Origin: CAXTEJ01 sp964243295
GTDB taxonomy: Bacteria > Actinomycetota > Actinomycetes > Actinomycetales > Angustibacteraceae
Direction: 5' to 3'
DNA: 55,811 nt
NCBI GenBank assembly: GCA_964243295.1
Contig: CAXTEJ010000022.1
Span: 1 to 55,811, forward strand
In this document: one piece after another, positions 1 through 8,317 of the stretch
How positions within the stretch are numbered: position 1 is the first letter of the stretch
How the letters are laid out: each line of letters starts with the position of its first letter
The notes under the pieces: model-generated
What the model was told of the DNA's origin: nothing
What the model saw: only the letters and a program-made list of their open reading frames with translations
Databases searched by the model: none
Position numbers and translations under genes: made by a program

Positions 1-46
1 AGGCGCGGGCCGACCCGCGGCCGGCGCGGTGCCCTCCGCCGGGCGC

Positions 47-1177
47 TCAGCCGCGCAGCCGGGCCGGGCTCACCGCCGCCGCTGTCGCGGCCGTGGTCAC
101 CACGCCGGGCGCCGCCACCGCCAGGCCCGGCGACGGCGGCAGCCACACCCGGATGTCGCAGCCGGCCGCCGACTCGGCGACGCGGATCGTGCCGCCGTGC
201 AGGTCGACCACCCAGCGGGCGATCGCCAGACCCAGGCCGGTGCCGCCGTCCGCCCCCGCGGCGCCGCCGCGGTGGAAGCGGTCGAACACGCGGTCGCGGT
301 CGCGCGGGTCGATGCCGGGCCCCTGGTCGATGACGTCGAGCACGACGCCGCCTCCCGGGTCGTGGCGGGCGGCCGCGGTGACCGTGCCGCCGGCGGGGGA
401 GTGGCGGGCGGCGTTGTCGAGCAGGTTGGCGACCACCTGGTGCAGCCGCGCGCGGTCGGCGCCGACGCAGAGCTCGGCGGGGACGACGTCGACGCGGTAG
501 GCGACCGGCCGGTCGGCGAGCGCCGCCTCGCTGACGCACGCGTGCAGGAAGTCGGCGACCGGGACGGCGGTGCGCCGCAGGTCGGTGGCTCCGGCCTCGA
601 CCCGTGACAGGTCGAGCAGCTGGCTGACGAGGGCGCCGAGCCGCTCGGTCTGGGCGAGCGCCGCGCGCAGCGTCGCGTCGTCGGGCGCCGTCACGCCGTC
701 GACGAGGTTCTCGAGCACCGCCCGCAGCGCCGACACCGGGGTGCGCAGCTCGTGGCTCACGTTGGCGACGAGCTCGCGCCGCTGCCGGTCGACGTCACCG
801 AGGTCCTCGGCCATGCGGTTGAACGCCGACGCCAGCTCGCCGACCTCGTCGCCGCTGGTGCTGCGCACCCGCCGTGAGTAGTCGCCGCGCGCCATGGCCT
901 GGGCGGCGGCGGTCATCTCGCGCAGCGGCGAGGTCATGCCCCGGGCCAGCACCTGGGTCACCGCGAGCGCCACGACGATCGCGAGCGGCAGCGTGTAGCG
1001 GGGCCCGAGCTCGTTGTGCAGCCCGGCCCAGACGATGAGCGAGCTCACCGTGCACGTGGCGCCCACCAGCACACCGAGCTTGGTCTTCAGGCTGCGGAGG
1101 CGGTCGAGCGGTCGCAGGTCGCGCACGCGCGCCCCGCGCGCCGCTGCGGCCGGTGCCTCGCCCCTGCGCGGTGTCAC
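47..1177 (-). CDS. Sensor histidine kinase (HAMP, HisKA, HATPase)
   Basis: Membrane-bound histidine kinase of 376 aa, expected to phosphorylate the regulator encoded just upstream. Two hydrophobic segments lie at about residues 31-52 and 61-79 with only a short loop between, so it has almost no extracytoplasmic sensor. A HAMP domain follows (about 80-128), then the H-box with H142 in NVSHELRTP, and an ATPase domain with GTGLGLAI near the C-terminus. The GTG start at 1177 overlaps the regulator stop (GTGA on the minus strand), which implies translational coupling. A small loop points to sensing through the membrane or a partner (inference). The signal is unknown. Confidence 0.93.
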   Translation of the reverse strand: MTPRRGEAPAAAARGARVRDLRPLDRLRSLKTKLGVLVGATCTVSSLIVWAGLHNELGPRYTLPLAIVVALAVTQVLARGMTSPLREMTAAAQAMARGDYSRRVRSTSGDEVGELASAFNRMAEDLGDVDRQRRELVANVSHELRTPVSALRAVLENLVDGVTAPDDATLRAALAQTERLGALVSQLLDLSRVEAGATDLRRTAVPVADFLHACVSEAALADRPVAYRVDVVPAELCVGADRARLHQVVANLLDNAARHSPAGGTVTAAARHDPGGGVVLDVIDQGPGIDPRDRDRVFDRFHRGGAAGADGGTGLGLAIARWVVDLHGGTIRVAESAAGCDIRVWLPPSPGLAVAAPGVVTTAATAAAVSPARLRG

Positions 1178-2019
1178 GGCACGTCCGCGCCGTCATCGGG
1201 CGTCCCGTCATCGGGCATTCCGTCATCGGGCGTCGCGTCATCGGGCGTCCCGTCATCGGGCGTCGCGGCGTCGGCGCCGTCGGGCTCGGCCCCGTCGCCG
1301 CCGTGGGGCTCGGCGGAGTAGCCGACGCCGTGCACCGTGCGGATCAGCCCCGGCCCGAGCTTGCGGCGCAGCGCCTTGACGTGGCTGTCGACGGTGCGGG
1401 TGCCGGACGCGTCGGCCCAGTCCCAGACGTCGGCGAGCAGGGTCTCGCGCGACAGCACCGTGCGGGGGCTGGACGCCAGCCGGACCAGCAGGTCGAACTC
1501 GGTCGGCGTCAGGTGCACCTCGTCGGCGCCGCGGCGCACCCGCCGCTCGGCGCGGTCGACCACCACCGGCCCGAGGGTCAGCGCCGCCGGCGAGGGGTCG
1601 GACGTCGCGAGCTGCCGGGCGCGCTCGACGCGCCGCACCAGCCCGTTGACGCGTGCCGCGAGCTCGCGCATCGAGAACGGCTTGCTCATGTAGTCGTCGG
1701 CGCCCACGCCGAGCCCGATCAGCACGTCGGTCTCGTCGTCGCGGGCGGTGAGCATGAGCACCGGCACCGGGCGCGCGGCCTGGACGCGACGGCACACCTC
1801 GAGCCCGTCGAACCCGGGCAGCATGACGTCGAGCACCAGCACGTCGGGCTGCCACTCCAGCGCCCGCGCCACCGCCGACGGCCCGTCGCCCGCGACGTCG
1901 ACCTGGTAGCCCTCGGCGCGCATGCGGCTGGCGACGGCGTGGGCGATGGTCGGCTCGTCCTCGACGACGAGCAGCCGCCGTGCCAGGGCGCCGTCGCGCG
2001 AGGCCGTGGTCTGGCTCAT
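1174..2019 (-). CDS. OmpR-family response regulator with repetitive C-terminal tail
   Basis: DNA-binding response regulator of 281 aa. The receiver domain has the acidic pair E20-D21 and the phosphoacceptor D64 (LVLDVMLPG). The winged-helix output domain ends in the usual RTVDSHVKALRRKLG...VHGVGY segment. A tail rich in PDDG follows, encoded by five 15-bp direct repeats. I chose the ATG at 2019 because a minus-strand -10 box (TACGCT, 2026-2031) lies exactly 6 nt upstream, which fits a leaderless mRNA. An upstream in-frame extension reads as low-complexity, non-conserved sequence. It forms an operon with the kinase (4-nt overlap). Confidence 0.92.
   Translation of the reverse strand: MSQTTASRDGALARRLLVVEDEPTIAHAVASRMRAEGYQVDVAGDGPSAVARALEWQPDVLVLDVMLPGFDGLEVCRRVQAARPVPVLMLTARDDETDVLIGLGVGADDYMSKPFSMRELAARVNGLVRRVERARQLATSDPSPAALTLGPVVVDRAERRVRRGADEVHLTPTEFDLLVRLASSPRTVLSRETLLADVWDWADASGTRTVDSHVKALRRKLGPGLIRTVHGVGYSAEPHGGDGAEPDGADAATPDDGTPDDATPDDGMPDDGTPDDGADVP
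1191..1265. repeat. 15-bp tandem repeat, 5 units, in the regulator tail
   Basis: Five contiguous 15-bp units (1191-1205, 1206-1220, 1221-1235, 1236-1250, 1251-1265) with consensus cgtcatcgggcgtcc and changes only in the last five bases. The unit length is a multiple of three, so copy-number change keeps the frame and only alters the length of the TPDDG-type tail of the regulator. Confidence 0.95.
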
Positions 2020-2025
2020 GCGCCG

Positions 2026-2031
2026 AGCGTA
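2026..2031 (-). promoter_or_regulatory. Predicted -10 box of the regulator-kinase operon
   Basis: TACGCT on the minus strand, 6 nt before the ATG at 2019. This matches the leaderless spacing seen repeatedly in this window. No clear -35 box was seen. Confidence 0.5.
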
Positions 2032-2133
2032 CGTCGGCGGCCCCGCCTCACGCGGGCGTCGGCCACAGTCGTCCACACCACCCGCACGGTCCACCGGACG
2101 TCCGCCGGGCGGCGTGCCGGCGGTGGCGGCGGC

Positions 2134-2139
2134 TACTGT
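2134..2139 (+). promoter_or_regulatory. Predicted -10 box of the M13 peptidase gene
   Basis: TACTGT followed by 6 nt and the ATG at 2146, so transcription is predicted to begin at the start codon. No Shine-Dalgarno sequence precedes this ATG. Confidence 0.5.
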
Positions 2140-2145
2140 CGCGCC

Positions 2146-4167
2146 ATGGCACAGACCTCACAGCCGACGTCCGAGCAGCTCACCGCGGACGGGGCCGCAC
2201 CGGGTGCGTCCTCGGGCATCGACCTGTCCGACGCCGACCTCGACGTGCGCCCGCAGGACGACCTGTTCCGCCACGTCAACGGGGGCTGGCTGGCCCGCAC
2301 CGAGATCCCGCCGCACCTCGCGCGCTACGGCAGCTTCGTCGTCCTCGCCGAGCGGTCCGAGGCCCAGCTGCGCGCGATCGTCGAGGAGTCGGCAGCAGCC
2401 GACGCCCCCGCCGGCACCGCCGCGCGCAAGGTGGGCGACCTGTTCACCAGCTTCATGGACGAGGAGCGCGTCGAGCAGCTCGGCACCGCCCCGCTCGCCG
2501 ACGACCTCGCCGCCGTGCGTGCGGTCGCCGACCCGTCCGCGCTGCTGCGGCTGCTCGGGTCGCTGCAGCGCTCCGGCTGCGGCGGCGCGGTCGCGCTGTT
2601 CGTCAACACCGACGACCGCGACTCCTCGCGCTACGTGCCCTACCTCGAGCAGTCCGGGCTGGGGCTGCCGGACGAGTCGTACTACCGCGAGGAGGTCCAC
2701 GCGGGCCTGCGGGAGTCCTACGAGCGGCACGTCGCCGCCATGCTCGGCCTCGCCGGCTGGGCGCAGGGCGACGACGCCGCCGCCGCAGCCCGCGCGGTGA
2801 TGGCCCTCGAGACCCGCATCGCCGCCGCCCACTGGGACAACGTGCGCACCCGCGACGCCGTCGCCACCTACACCAAGGTCGACCGTGCCGGCCTCGAGCA
2901 GCTCTCACCCGGCCTGGACTGGACGGCCTGGCTCGACGGCCTGCAGGCGCCTGCGACGCTGCTCGACGACGTCGTGGTGCGCGAGCCCGACTTCCTCACC
3001 GGCCTGGGCGAGGCCCTCACCGGTGTCGCCGTCACCGACTGGCAGCACTGGCTCGCCTGGAACCTCGTCCACGACAGCGCGCCCTTCCTCCCGGCGGCCT
3101 TCGTCGAGGAGAACTTCGACTTCTACGGCCGCACCCTGAGCGGCACCCCGCAGCCGCGCGAGCGCTGGAAGCGCGGTGTCGCGCTCGTGCAGGGCGTGCT
3201 GGGCGAGGTCGCCGGTCAGCTGTACGTCGAGCGGCACTTCCCGCCGGCCGCCAAGGCGCGCATGGTCGAGCTGGTCGCCAACGTGGTCGAGGCCTACCGC
3301 CGGCGCATCGCCGACCTCGACTGGATGGGCCCGCAGACCAAGGAGCGCGCGGCCGACAAGCTGGGCCGCTTCACCCCGAAGATCGGCTACCCGGACACCT
3401 GGCGCGACTACTCCGCGCTCGAGATCAGCGCCGACGACCTGCTCGGCAACGTGCGCGCGGCATCGGTGTTCGAGTGGGAGCGTGACCTCGCGAAGCTCGG
3501 CGGCCCCGTCGACCGCGGCGAGTGGTTCATGACGCCGCAGACCGTCAACGCCTACTACAACCCCGGCATGAACGAGATCGTCTTCCCCGCGGCGATCCTG
3601 CAGCCGCCGTTCTTCGACGTCGACGCCGACGACGCGGCCAACTACGGCGGCATCGGCGCGGTGATCGGCCACGAGATCGGCCACGGCTTCGACGACCAGG
3701 GATCGCGCTACGACGGCTTCGGCAACCTCGAGCAGTGGTGGACCGACGACGACCGCGCCCGGTTCGACGAGCGCGCGAAGGCGCTCGTCGAGCAGTACTC
3801 CGGTTTCGAGCCCAGCGAGGCCCCCGGCACCCACGTCAACGGCGAGCTGACGGTCGGCGAGAACATCGGCGACCTCGGCGGCATCACCATCGCCTACGAG
3901 GCCTACCGCATCCACCTCGACGGCGCCGAGCCGCCGGTCATCGACGGCCTCACCGGCCCGCAGCGGTTCTTCGCCGGCTGGGCGCAGTGCTGGCGGCTGA
4001 AGGTCCGCACCGAGGAGGCCAAGCGCCTCATCGCCATCGACCCCCACTCGCCCGCCGAGTTCCGCGCCAACGTCGTCCGCAACGTCGACGCGTTCTACGA
4101 GGCGTTCGGCGTCGCGCAGGGCGACGGGCTGTGGCTGCCGGAGGGTGAGCGCGTCCGCATCTGGTAG
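2146..4167 (+). CDS. M13 family metallopeptidase (neprilysin/PepO-like)
   Basis: Zinc endopeptidase of 673 aa, full length for the M13 family. It starts with the Peptidase_M13_N region (DDLFRHVNGGWL). The catalytic domain carries the zinc motif HEIGH (H509, E510, H513) and the downstream ENIGD motif (E572, D576) that supplies the third zinc ligand and an active-site acid. It ends in VRIW, the aromatic C-terminus usual for the family. No signal peptide or membrane segment is visible, so it is probably cytoplasmic. The ATG at 2146 fits a leaderless transcript. The open frame upstream reads antisense through the regulator gene and is not coding. The IMPDH-like gene starts 8 nt downstream. Confidence 0.95.
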   Translation: MAQTSQPTSEQLTADGAAPGASSGIDLSDADLDVRPQDDLFRHVNGGWLARTEIPPHLARYGSFVVLAERSEAQLRAIVEESAAADAPAGTAARKVGDLFTSFMDEERVEQLGTAPLADDLAAVRAVADPSALLRLLGSLQRSGCGGAVALFVNTDDRDSSRYVPYLEQSGLGLPDESYYREEVHAGLRESYERHVAAMLGLAGWAQGDDAAAAARAVMALETRIAAAHWDNVRTRDAVATYTKVDRAGLEQLSPGLDWTAWLDGLQAPATLLDDVVVREPDFLTGLGEALTGVAVTDWQHWLAWNLVHDSAPFLPAAFVEENFDFYGRTLSGTPQPRERWKRGVALVQGVLGEVAGQLYVERHFPPAAKARMVELVANVVEAYRRRIADLDWMGPQTKERAADKLGRFTPKIGYPDTWRDYSALEISADDLLGNVRAASVFEWERDLAKLGGPVDRGEWFMTPQTVNAYYNPGMNEIVFPAAILQPPFFDVDADDAANYGGIGAVIGHEIGHGFDDQGSRYDGFGNLEQWWTDDDRARFDERAKALVEQYSGFEPSEAPGTHVNGELTVGENIGDLGGITIAYEAYRIHLDGAEPPVIDGLTGPQRFFAGWAQCWRLKVRTEEAKRLIAIDPHSPAEFRANVVRNVDAFYEAFGVAQGDGLWLPEGERVRIW

Positions 4168-4175
4168 CGCGTACC

Positions 4176-5636
4176 GTGATCGGAGTGCGCTTCCTCGACG
4201 GCCAGACCCCGTCCACCGACCTGACCTACAGCGACGTCTTCCTCGTGCCGTCGCGCTCGGGGGTGAGCTCGCGCCTCGACGTCGACCTCGCGAGCACCGA
4301 CGGCACAGGCACGACCATCCCGCTCGTGGTCGCCAACATGACGGCCGTCGCCGGGCGCCGGATGGCCGAGACGGTCGCCCGTCGCGGCGGGCTCACCGTC
4401 ATCCCGCAGGACGTGCCGCTCGACGTCGTGGCCTCGGTCGTGCAGTGGGTCAAGGCGCGCCACCGCGTGCTCGACACCGCGCTCACGCTGCAAGGCCACG
4501 ACACCGTGATCGACGCCCTGCACCTGCTGCCCAAGCGCGCGCACGGCGCCGTCGTCGTGGTCGACGCCGAGCGCCGGCCGATCGGCGTCGTGACCGAGCA
4601 GGACTGCCTCGACGTCGACCGCTACACGCTGCTGGCCGACGTGATGAGCCGTGACCTGCTGCTGCTCGACGTCGCCGACGTCGAGGGCGACGGCGGCCTG
4701 CGCGCCGCGTTCGACGTGCTGCACGCGGCCCGTCGCCGGTTCGCCCCCGTCGTCCGCGACGGGCGCCTCGCCGGCGTGCTGACCCGCACCGGCGCGCTGC
4801 GGTCGACGCTCTACACCCCCGCCGTCGACGCTGCCGGCCGGTTGCGCGTCGCGGCGGCCGTGGGCATCAACGGCGACGTCGCCGAGCGGGCCCGCACGCT
4901 GCTCGACGCCGGCGTCGACTGCCTCGTGGTCGACACCGCCCACGGCCACCAGGAGCGCATGCTGCAGGCGCTCAAGGCGGTGCGGGGCATCGACCCGGGC
5001 GTGCCGGTCGCCGCCGGCAACGTGGTGACCGGCGCCGGCGTCCGCGACCTGGTCGAGGCCGGTGCCGACATCGTCAAGGTCGGTGTCGGGCCCGGTGCCA
5101 TGTGCACGACGCGGATGATGACCGCGGTCGGCCGCCCGCAGCTGTCGGCGGTGCTGGAGTGCTCCGCCGCGGCCCACGACCTGGGCGCCCACGTGTGGGC
5201 CGACGGCGGTGTCCGCCACCCGCGCGACGTCGCGCTCGCGCTCGCGGCCGGCGCCAGCCAGGTCATGGTCGGCTCGTGGTTCGCCGGCACCTACGAGAGC
5301 CCCGGCGACCTGATGACCGACGCGCAGGGCCGCCGCTACAAGGAGTCGTTCGGCATGGCCTCGGCCCGCGCCGTCGCTGCCCGCACCCGGGAGGAGTCGG
5401 CGTTCGACCGCGCCCGCAAGGGCCTGTTCGAGGAGGGCATCTCGAGCTCGCGGATGATGCTCGATCCCCAGCGGCCCGGCGTCGAGGACCTGCTCGACCA
5501 CATCACCTCCGGGGTCCGCAGCGCGTGCACCTACGTCGGCGCGCGCTCGATCGCCCAGCTGCACGAGCTGGCGGTGGTCGGCGTGCAGTCCAGCGCCGGG
5601 TACGACGAGGGCCGGCCGCTGCCCGCGGGCTGGTAG
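4176..5636 (+). CDS. guaB1: GuaB1-type IMP dehydrogenase-related protein (probable GMP reductase)
   Basis: TIM-barrel protein of 486 aa from the IMPDH/GMP reductase superfamily with an inserted CBS pair (about residues 95-210). The active-site loop contains GPGAMCTTR with the catalytic cysteine C310. The sequence follows the actinobacterial GuaB1 branch closely (LTYSDVFLVP near the start, VVANMTAVAGRRM), a branch reported to act as GMP reductase rather than IMP dehydrogenase, so I favour purine salvage (GMP to IMP). The start is GTG 4176 or GTG 4185. Neither has a good ribosome site, and coupling to the peptidase gene is likely. Confidence 0.9.
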   Translation: MIGVRFLDGQTPSTDLTYSDVFLVPSRSGVSSRLDVDLASTDGTGTTIPLVVANMTAVAGRRMAETVARRGGLTVIPQDVPLDVVASVVQWVKARHRVLDTALTLQGHDTVIDALHLLPKRAHGAVVVVDAERRPIGVVTEQDCLDVDRYTLLADVMSRDLLLLDVADVEGDGGLRAAFDVLHAARRRFAPVVRDGRLAGVLTRTGALRSTLYTPAVDAAGRLRVAAAVGINGDVAERARTLLDAGVDCLVVDTAHGHQERMLQALKAVRGIDPGVPVAAGNVVTGAGVRDLVEAGADIVKVGVGPGAMCTTRMMTAVGRPQLSAVLECSAAAHDLGAHVWADGGVRHPRDVALALAAGASQVMVGSWFAGTYESPGDLMTDAQGRRYKESFGMASARAVAARTREESAFDRARKGLFEEGISSSRMMLDPQRPGVEDLLDHITSGVRSACTYVGARSIAQLHELAVVGVQSSAGYDEGRPLPAGW

Positions 5637-5676
5637 CCGGCGGGGTCAGAGCGGGCGCCGTCGCGTGCCCTGGCCG

Positions 5677-5682
5677 TACGAT
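5677..5682 (+). promoter_or_regulatory. Predicted -10 box of the CNNM leader ORF
   Basis: TACGAT followed by 6 nt and then GTG at 5689. This is the same TANNNT-N6-start pattern seen at argS, recQ and other genes here. No convincing -35 box is visible. Confidence 0.45.
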
Positions 5683-5688
5683 CGGGGG

Positions 5689-5751
5689 GTGATCGACGAC
5701 CCCGACCCCGGCTCGGACCACCCTCACCATCGCGGGAGCAGCCGGTCGTGA
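5689..5751 (+). CDS. Possible 20-codon acidic/proline-rich leader peptide
   Basis: Small ORF, GTG at 5689 to TGA at 5749-5751. The peptide begins MIDDPDPGSDHPHH and ends in a short Ser/Arg tail. Its start lies 6 nt after a TACGAT -10 box, so it would be translated from the 5' end of a leaderless mRNA. Its stop overlaps the start of the CNNM gene as GTGA (5748-5751), placing it for translational coupling. Alternating Asp/Pro near the N-terminus resembles the Mg2+-sensing leader MgtL of enterobacteria in composition, not in proven homology. It is too short to prove coding by codon statistics. Confidence 0.45.
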   Translation: MIDDPDPGSDHPHHRGSSRS

Positions 5752-7106
5752 CCGAGTGGCTGCTCGTCCTGGCGGGCGTCGTGCTGACCATCGGCACCGC
5801 CCTGTTCGTCGCCGCGGAGTTCTCCTTCGTCGCCCTCGACCGCTCCGCGGTGGAGCGGTCGGTGCAGGCCGGTGACACCCGCTCGGAGCCGGTGCAGGCC
5901 GCGCTGCGACGGCTGTCGACCCAGCTGTCGGCCTCGCAGGTCGGCATCACCCTCACCACCCTGCTGCTCGGCTACCTCACCCAGCCCAGCGTGGCCACGC
6001 TGCTGCAGGGGCCGCTGACGGCGGCCGGGCTGCCGGAGTCCACCGTCGAGCCCGTCTCCGTCGCCGCGGCGCTGGTGCTCGCCACGGGCTTCTCGATGGT
6101 CGTCGGCGAGCTCGTGCCGAAGAACCTCGCCATCTCGACGCCGCTGCGCACGGCGCAGGTCGTCGCGACACCGATGCGCCTGTTCGTGATGGTCGCGCGG
6201 CCCCTGATCGCGGTGCTCAACGGCAGCGCGAACGCGATCCTGCACCGGCTCGGCGTCGAGCCGCGCGAGGAGCTGTCGGGGGCCCGCACCCCGCAGGAGC
6301 TCGCCTCCCTCGTGCGCCGCTCCGCCGAGGCCGGCACGCTCGACGAGGGCACCGCGCGCCTGGTCACCCGCACGCTGAACTTCGGCGAGCGCACCGCCCA
6401 GGACGTCATGACCCCGCGCCTTCGCTGCGTGGTGGTCCACCGCGACGACACCGCGGCGGACGTCGTCCGGCTCGCCCGCACCAGCGGCCACTCGCGCTTC
6501 CCGCTCGTCGACGAGGGCCTGGACGACGTCGTCGGCGTCGTGCACGTCAAGCGTGCTGTCGCCGTCCCGCTGCAGCGCCGCGCCGACGTCCCGGCCGCCG
6601 CGCTCGCCACCGAGGCGCTGCTCGTGCCCGAGACCGTGGGCCTGGACCCGCTCCTCGCCCAGCTGCGGCTGCAGGGGCTGCAGCTCGCCGTCGTCGTCGA
6701 CGAGTACGGCGGCACCTCGGGCGTCGTCACGCTCGAGGACGTCGTCGAGGAGATCGTCGGTGAGGTCGCCGACGAGCACGACCGCAACCGCACGGGCAGC
6801 CGGCGGCTGCGCGACGGCACCTGGGTGGTGCCGGGCCTGTGGCGCCCCGACGAGGTGCGCGAGCGGGTCGGCGCCGACGTCCCGGACGACGGGGCGTACG
6901 AGACGCTCGGCGGCTACCTGATGTCGCGGCTCGGGCGCGTGCCCGCGGTCGACGACCAGGTCGAGCTGCCGGGCGGCGTGCTCACCGTCCTGCGCATGGA
7001 CGGGCGCCGCGTCGACCGGGTGCGATGGACCCCGGTGCGCCTGGCAGGAGCGACCGCCGTCGACCCGTCACGGCTGGCCGCCCTGGGCGCCGGGGACATC
7101 GCGTGA
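5748..7106 (+). CDS. CNNM/CorC-type transporter (DUF21-CBS-CorC_HlyC)
   Basis: Integral membrane protein of 452 aa. An N-terminal DUF21 membrane domain (about 1-190, with VVGELVPKNLAI) is followed by a CBS pair (about 205-335, ending EYGGTSGVVTLEDVVEEIVGEV) and a complete CorC_HlyC domain. The family is often annotated hemolysin, but better-studied members act in Mg2+ (or Co2+) efflux and homeostasis. The GTG start at 5748 has GGGAG upstream at 5734-5738 and overlaps the stop of the proposed leader peptide. Its own stop overlaps the start of the second CNNM gene (GTGA). Confidence 0.93.
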   Translation: MTEWLLVLAGVVLTIGTALFVAAEFSFVALDRSAVERSVQAGDTRSEPVQAALRRLSTQLSASQVGITLTTLLLGYLTQPSVATLLQGPLTAAGLPESTVEPVSVAAALVLATGFSMVVGELVPKNLAISTPLRTAQVVATPMRLFVMVARPLIAVLNGSANAILHRLGVEPREELSGARTPQELASLVRRSAEAGTLDEGTARLVTRTLNFGERTAQDVMTPRLRCVVVHRDDTAADVVRLARTSGHSRFPLVDEGLDDVVGVVHVKRAVAVPLQRRADVPAAALATEALLVPETVGLDPLLAQLRLQGLQLAVVVDEYGGTSGVVTLEDVVEEIVGEVADEHDRNRTGSRRLRDGTWVVPGLWRPDEVRERVGADVPDDGAYETLGGYLMSRLGRVPAVDDQVELPGGVLTVLRMDGRRVDRVRWTPVRLAGATAVDPSRLAALGAGDIA

Positions 7107-8155
7107 GCGCCGGCCCCGCCCTCAGCCTCGCCCTGCTGCTGCTCGTCGGCAACGCGTTCTTCGTCGGCGGCGAGTTCTCCATCATGGCCGCCCGGCGCAG
7201 CCAGATCGAGCCGCTGGCCGCCGGCGGGTCCCGCCGCGCGCGCACCACGCTCGTGGCGATGGAGAGCATCTCCGCGATGCTCGCCACGGCCCAGCTCGGC
7301 GTGACGGTGTGCTCGCTGGGTCTGGGTGCGGTGGCCGAGCCGGCGATCGCCCACCTGCTCGAGGACGGGTTCGAGCGGGTGCACGTGCCCGAGCAGCTGC
7401 TGCACCCGGTGTCGTTCACCCTCGCGCTGACCCTCGTGGTCTACCTGCACGTGGTGGTCGGCGAGATGGTGCCCAAGAACCTCGCGATCGCCGGCCCCGA
7501 CCGCGCCGCGCTGCTGCTCGCCCCGCCGCTGGTGTGGCTGTCGCGGGCCCTGTCGCCGGTCATCCGGCTGCTCAACGGGTTCGCCAACGGGTCGCTGCGG
7601 CTGGTCGGCGTCACGACCAAGGACGAGGTCACCTCCGCCTTCACCGCCGAGGAGGTGCAGTCGATCGTGACCGAGTCCCAGCGCGAGGGGCTGCTCGTCG
7701 ACGGCCAGGAGCTCGTCCGCGGCGCGCTCGAGTTCAGCGAGCGCGATGCCGGCGACGTGGCCGTCCCGGTGGCCGACCTGGTCTGCGTCGGCGACGGCAC
7801 CACCCCGGCCGAGGTCGAGCGGCTGGTGTCGCGCACCGGCTTCTCCCGGTTCCCGGTGCTGGACGCCGGTGGCGAGCTCGCCGGCTACCTGCACCTGAAG
7901 GACGTGCTCTACGCCGACGACGAGCGCTACGACGAGCCGGTGCCGGCCAAGCGCGTGCGCTCGCTGGTGACCGTGGGCGCCGCCGACGAGGTGGAGGACG
8001 TGCTCGCGGCCATGCAGCGCTCCGGCGCCCACCTCGCGCGGGTCGTCGGGGCCGACGGCCGGGTCGGTGGCGTGGTGTTCCTCGAGGACGTCCTGGAGGA
8101 GCTCGTGGGCGAGGTGCGCGACGCCACGCGGCGTGAAGCGGTCCGCCGGGCCTGA
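7103..8155 (+). CDS. Second CNNM/CorC-type membrane protein (DUF21-CBS)
   Basis: Protein of 350 aa, paralogous to the preceding one. A DUF21 domain (LVGNAFFVGGEFSIM, VVGEMVPKNLAI) and a CBS pair end at FLEDVLEELVGEV. It lacks the C-terminal CorC_HlyC domain of its neighbour. GTG 7103 overlaps the upstream TGA, so the two are translated together and may form a heteromer (inference; side-by-side unequal pairs are common in actinobacteria). Confidence 0.92.
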   Translation: MSAGPALSLALLLLVGNAFFVGGEFSIMAARRSQIEPLAAGGSRRARTTLVAMESISAMLATAQLGVTVCSLGLGAVAEPAIAHLLEDGFERVHVPEQLLHPVSFTLALTLVVYLHVVVGEMVPKNLAIAGPDRAALLLAPPLVWLSRALSPVIRLLNGFANGSLRLVGVTTKDEVTSAFTAEEVQSIVTESQREGLLVDGQELVRGALEFSERDAGDVAVPVADLVCVGDGTTPAEVERLVSRTGFSRFPVLDAGGELAGYLHLKDVLYADDERYDEPVPAKRVRSLVTVGAADEVEDVLAAMQRSGAHLARVVGADGRVGGVVFLEDVLEELVGEVRDATRREAVRRA

Positions 8156-8176
8156 TAGCCTTCCGGCGCACCTAGA

Positions 8177-8248
8177 GCCCCCGTAGCTCAGGGGATAGAG
8201 CGTCGCCCTCCGGAGGCGAAAGCGCAGGTTCGAATCCTGCCGGGGGCA
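8177..8248 (+). tRNA. tRNA-Arg (anticodon CCG)
   Basis: A 72-nt cloverleaf. The acceptor arm GCCCCCG pairs with CGGGGGC, the D arm is GCTC/GAGC, the anticodon stem TCGCC/GGCGA encloses the loop CTCCGGA with anticodon CCG at 8210-8212, and the T arm is GCAGG-TTCGAAT-CCTGC. The discriminator is A. CCA is not encoded (ACCG follows). It reads the CGG arginine codon, one of the common Arg codons at this GC content. Confidence 0.96.
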
Positions 8249-8317
8249 CCGTCACGACCCCCGTGCCGCCGCCGGCAGGTGCGATGTCGGGCCCTGCGCT
8301 CGGTGTCCGACGTCCGG

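Noticed and set aside
1153..2145. Long N-terminal extension of the M13 peptidase frame and other long frames opposite real genes
   Set aside because: They read antisense through conserved genes and show Arg/Ala/His-rich composition expected of non-coding frames in high-GC DNA.
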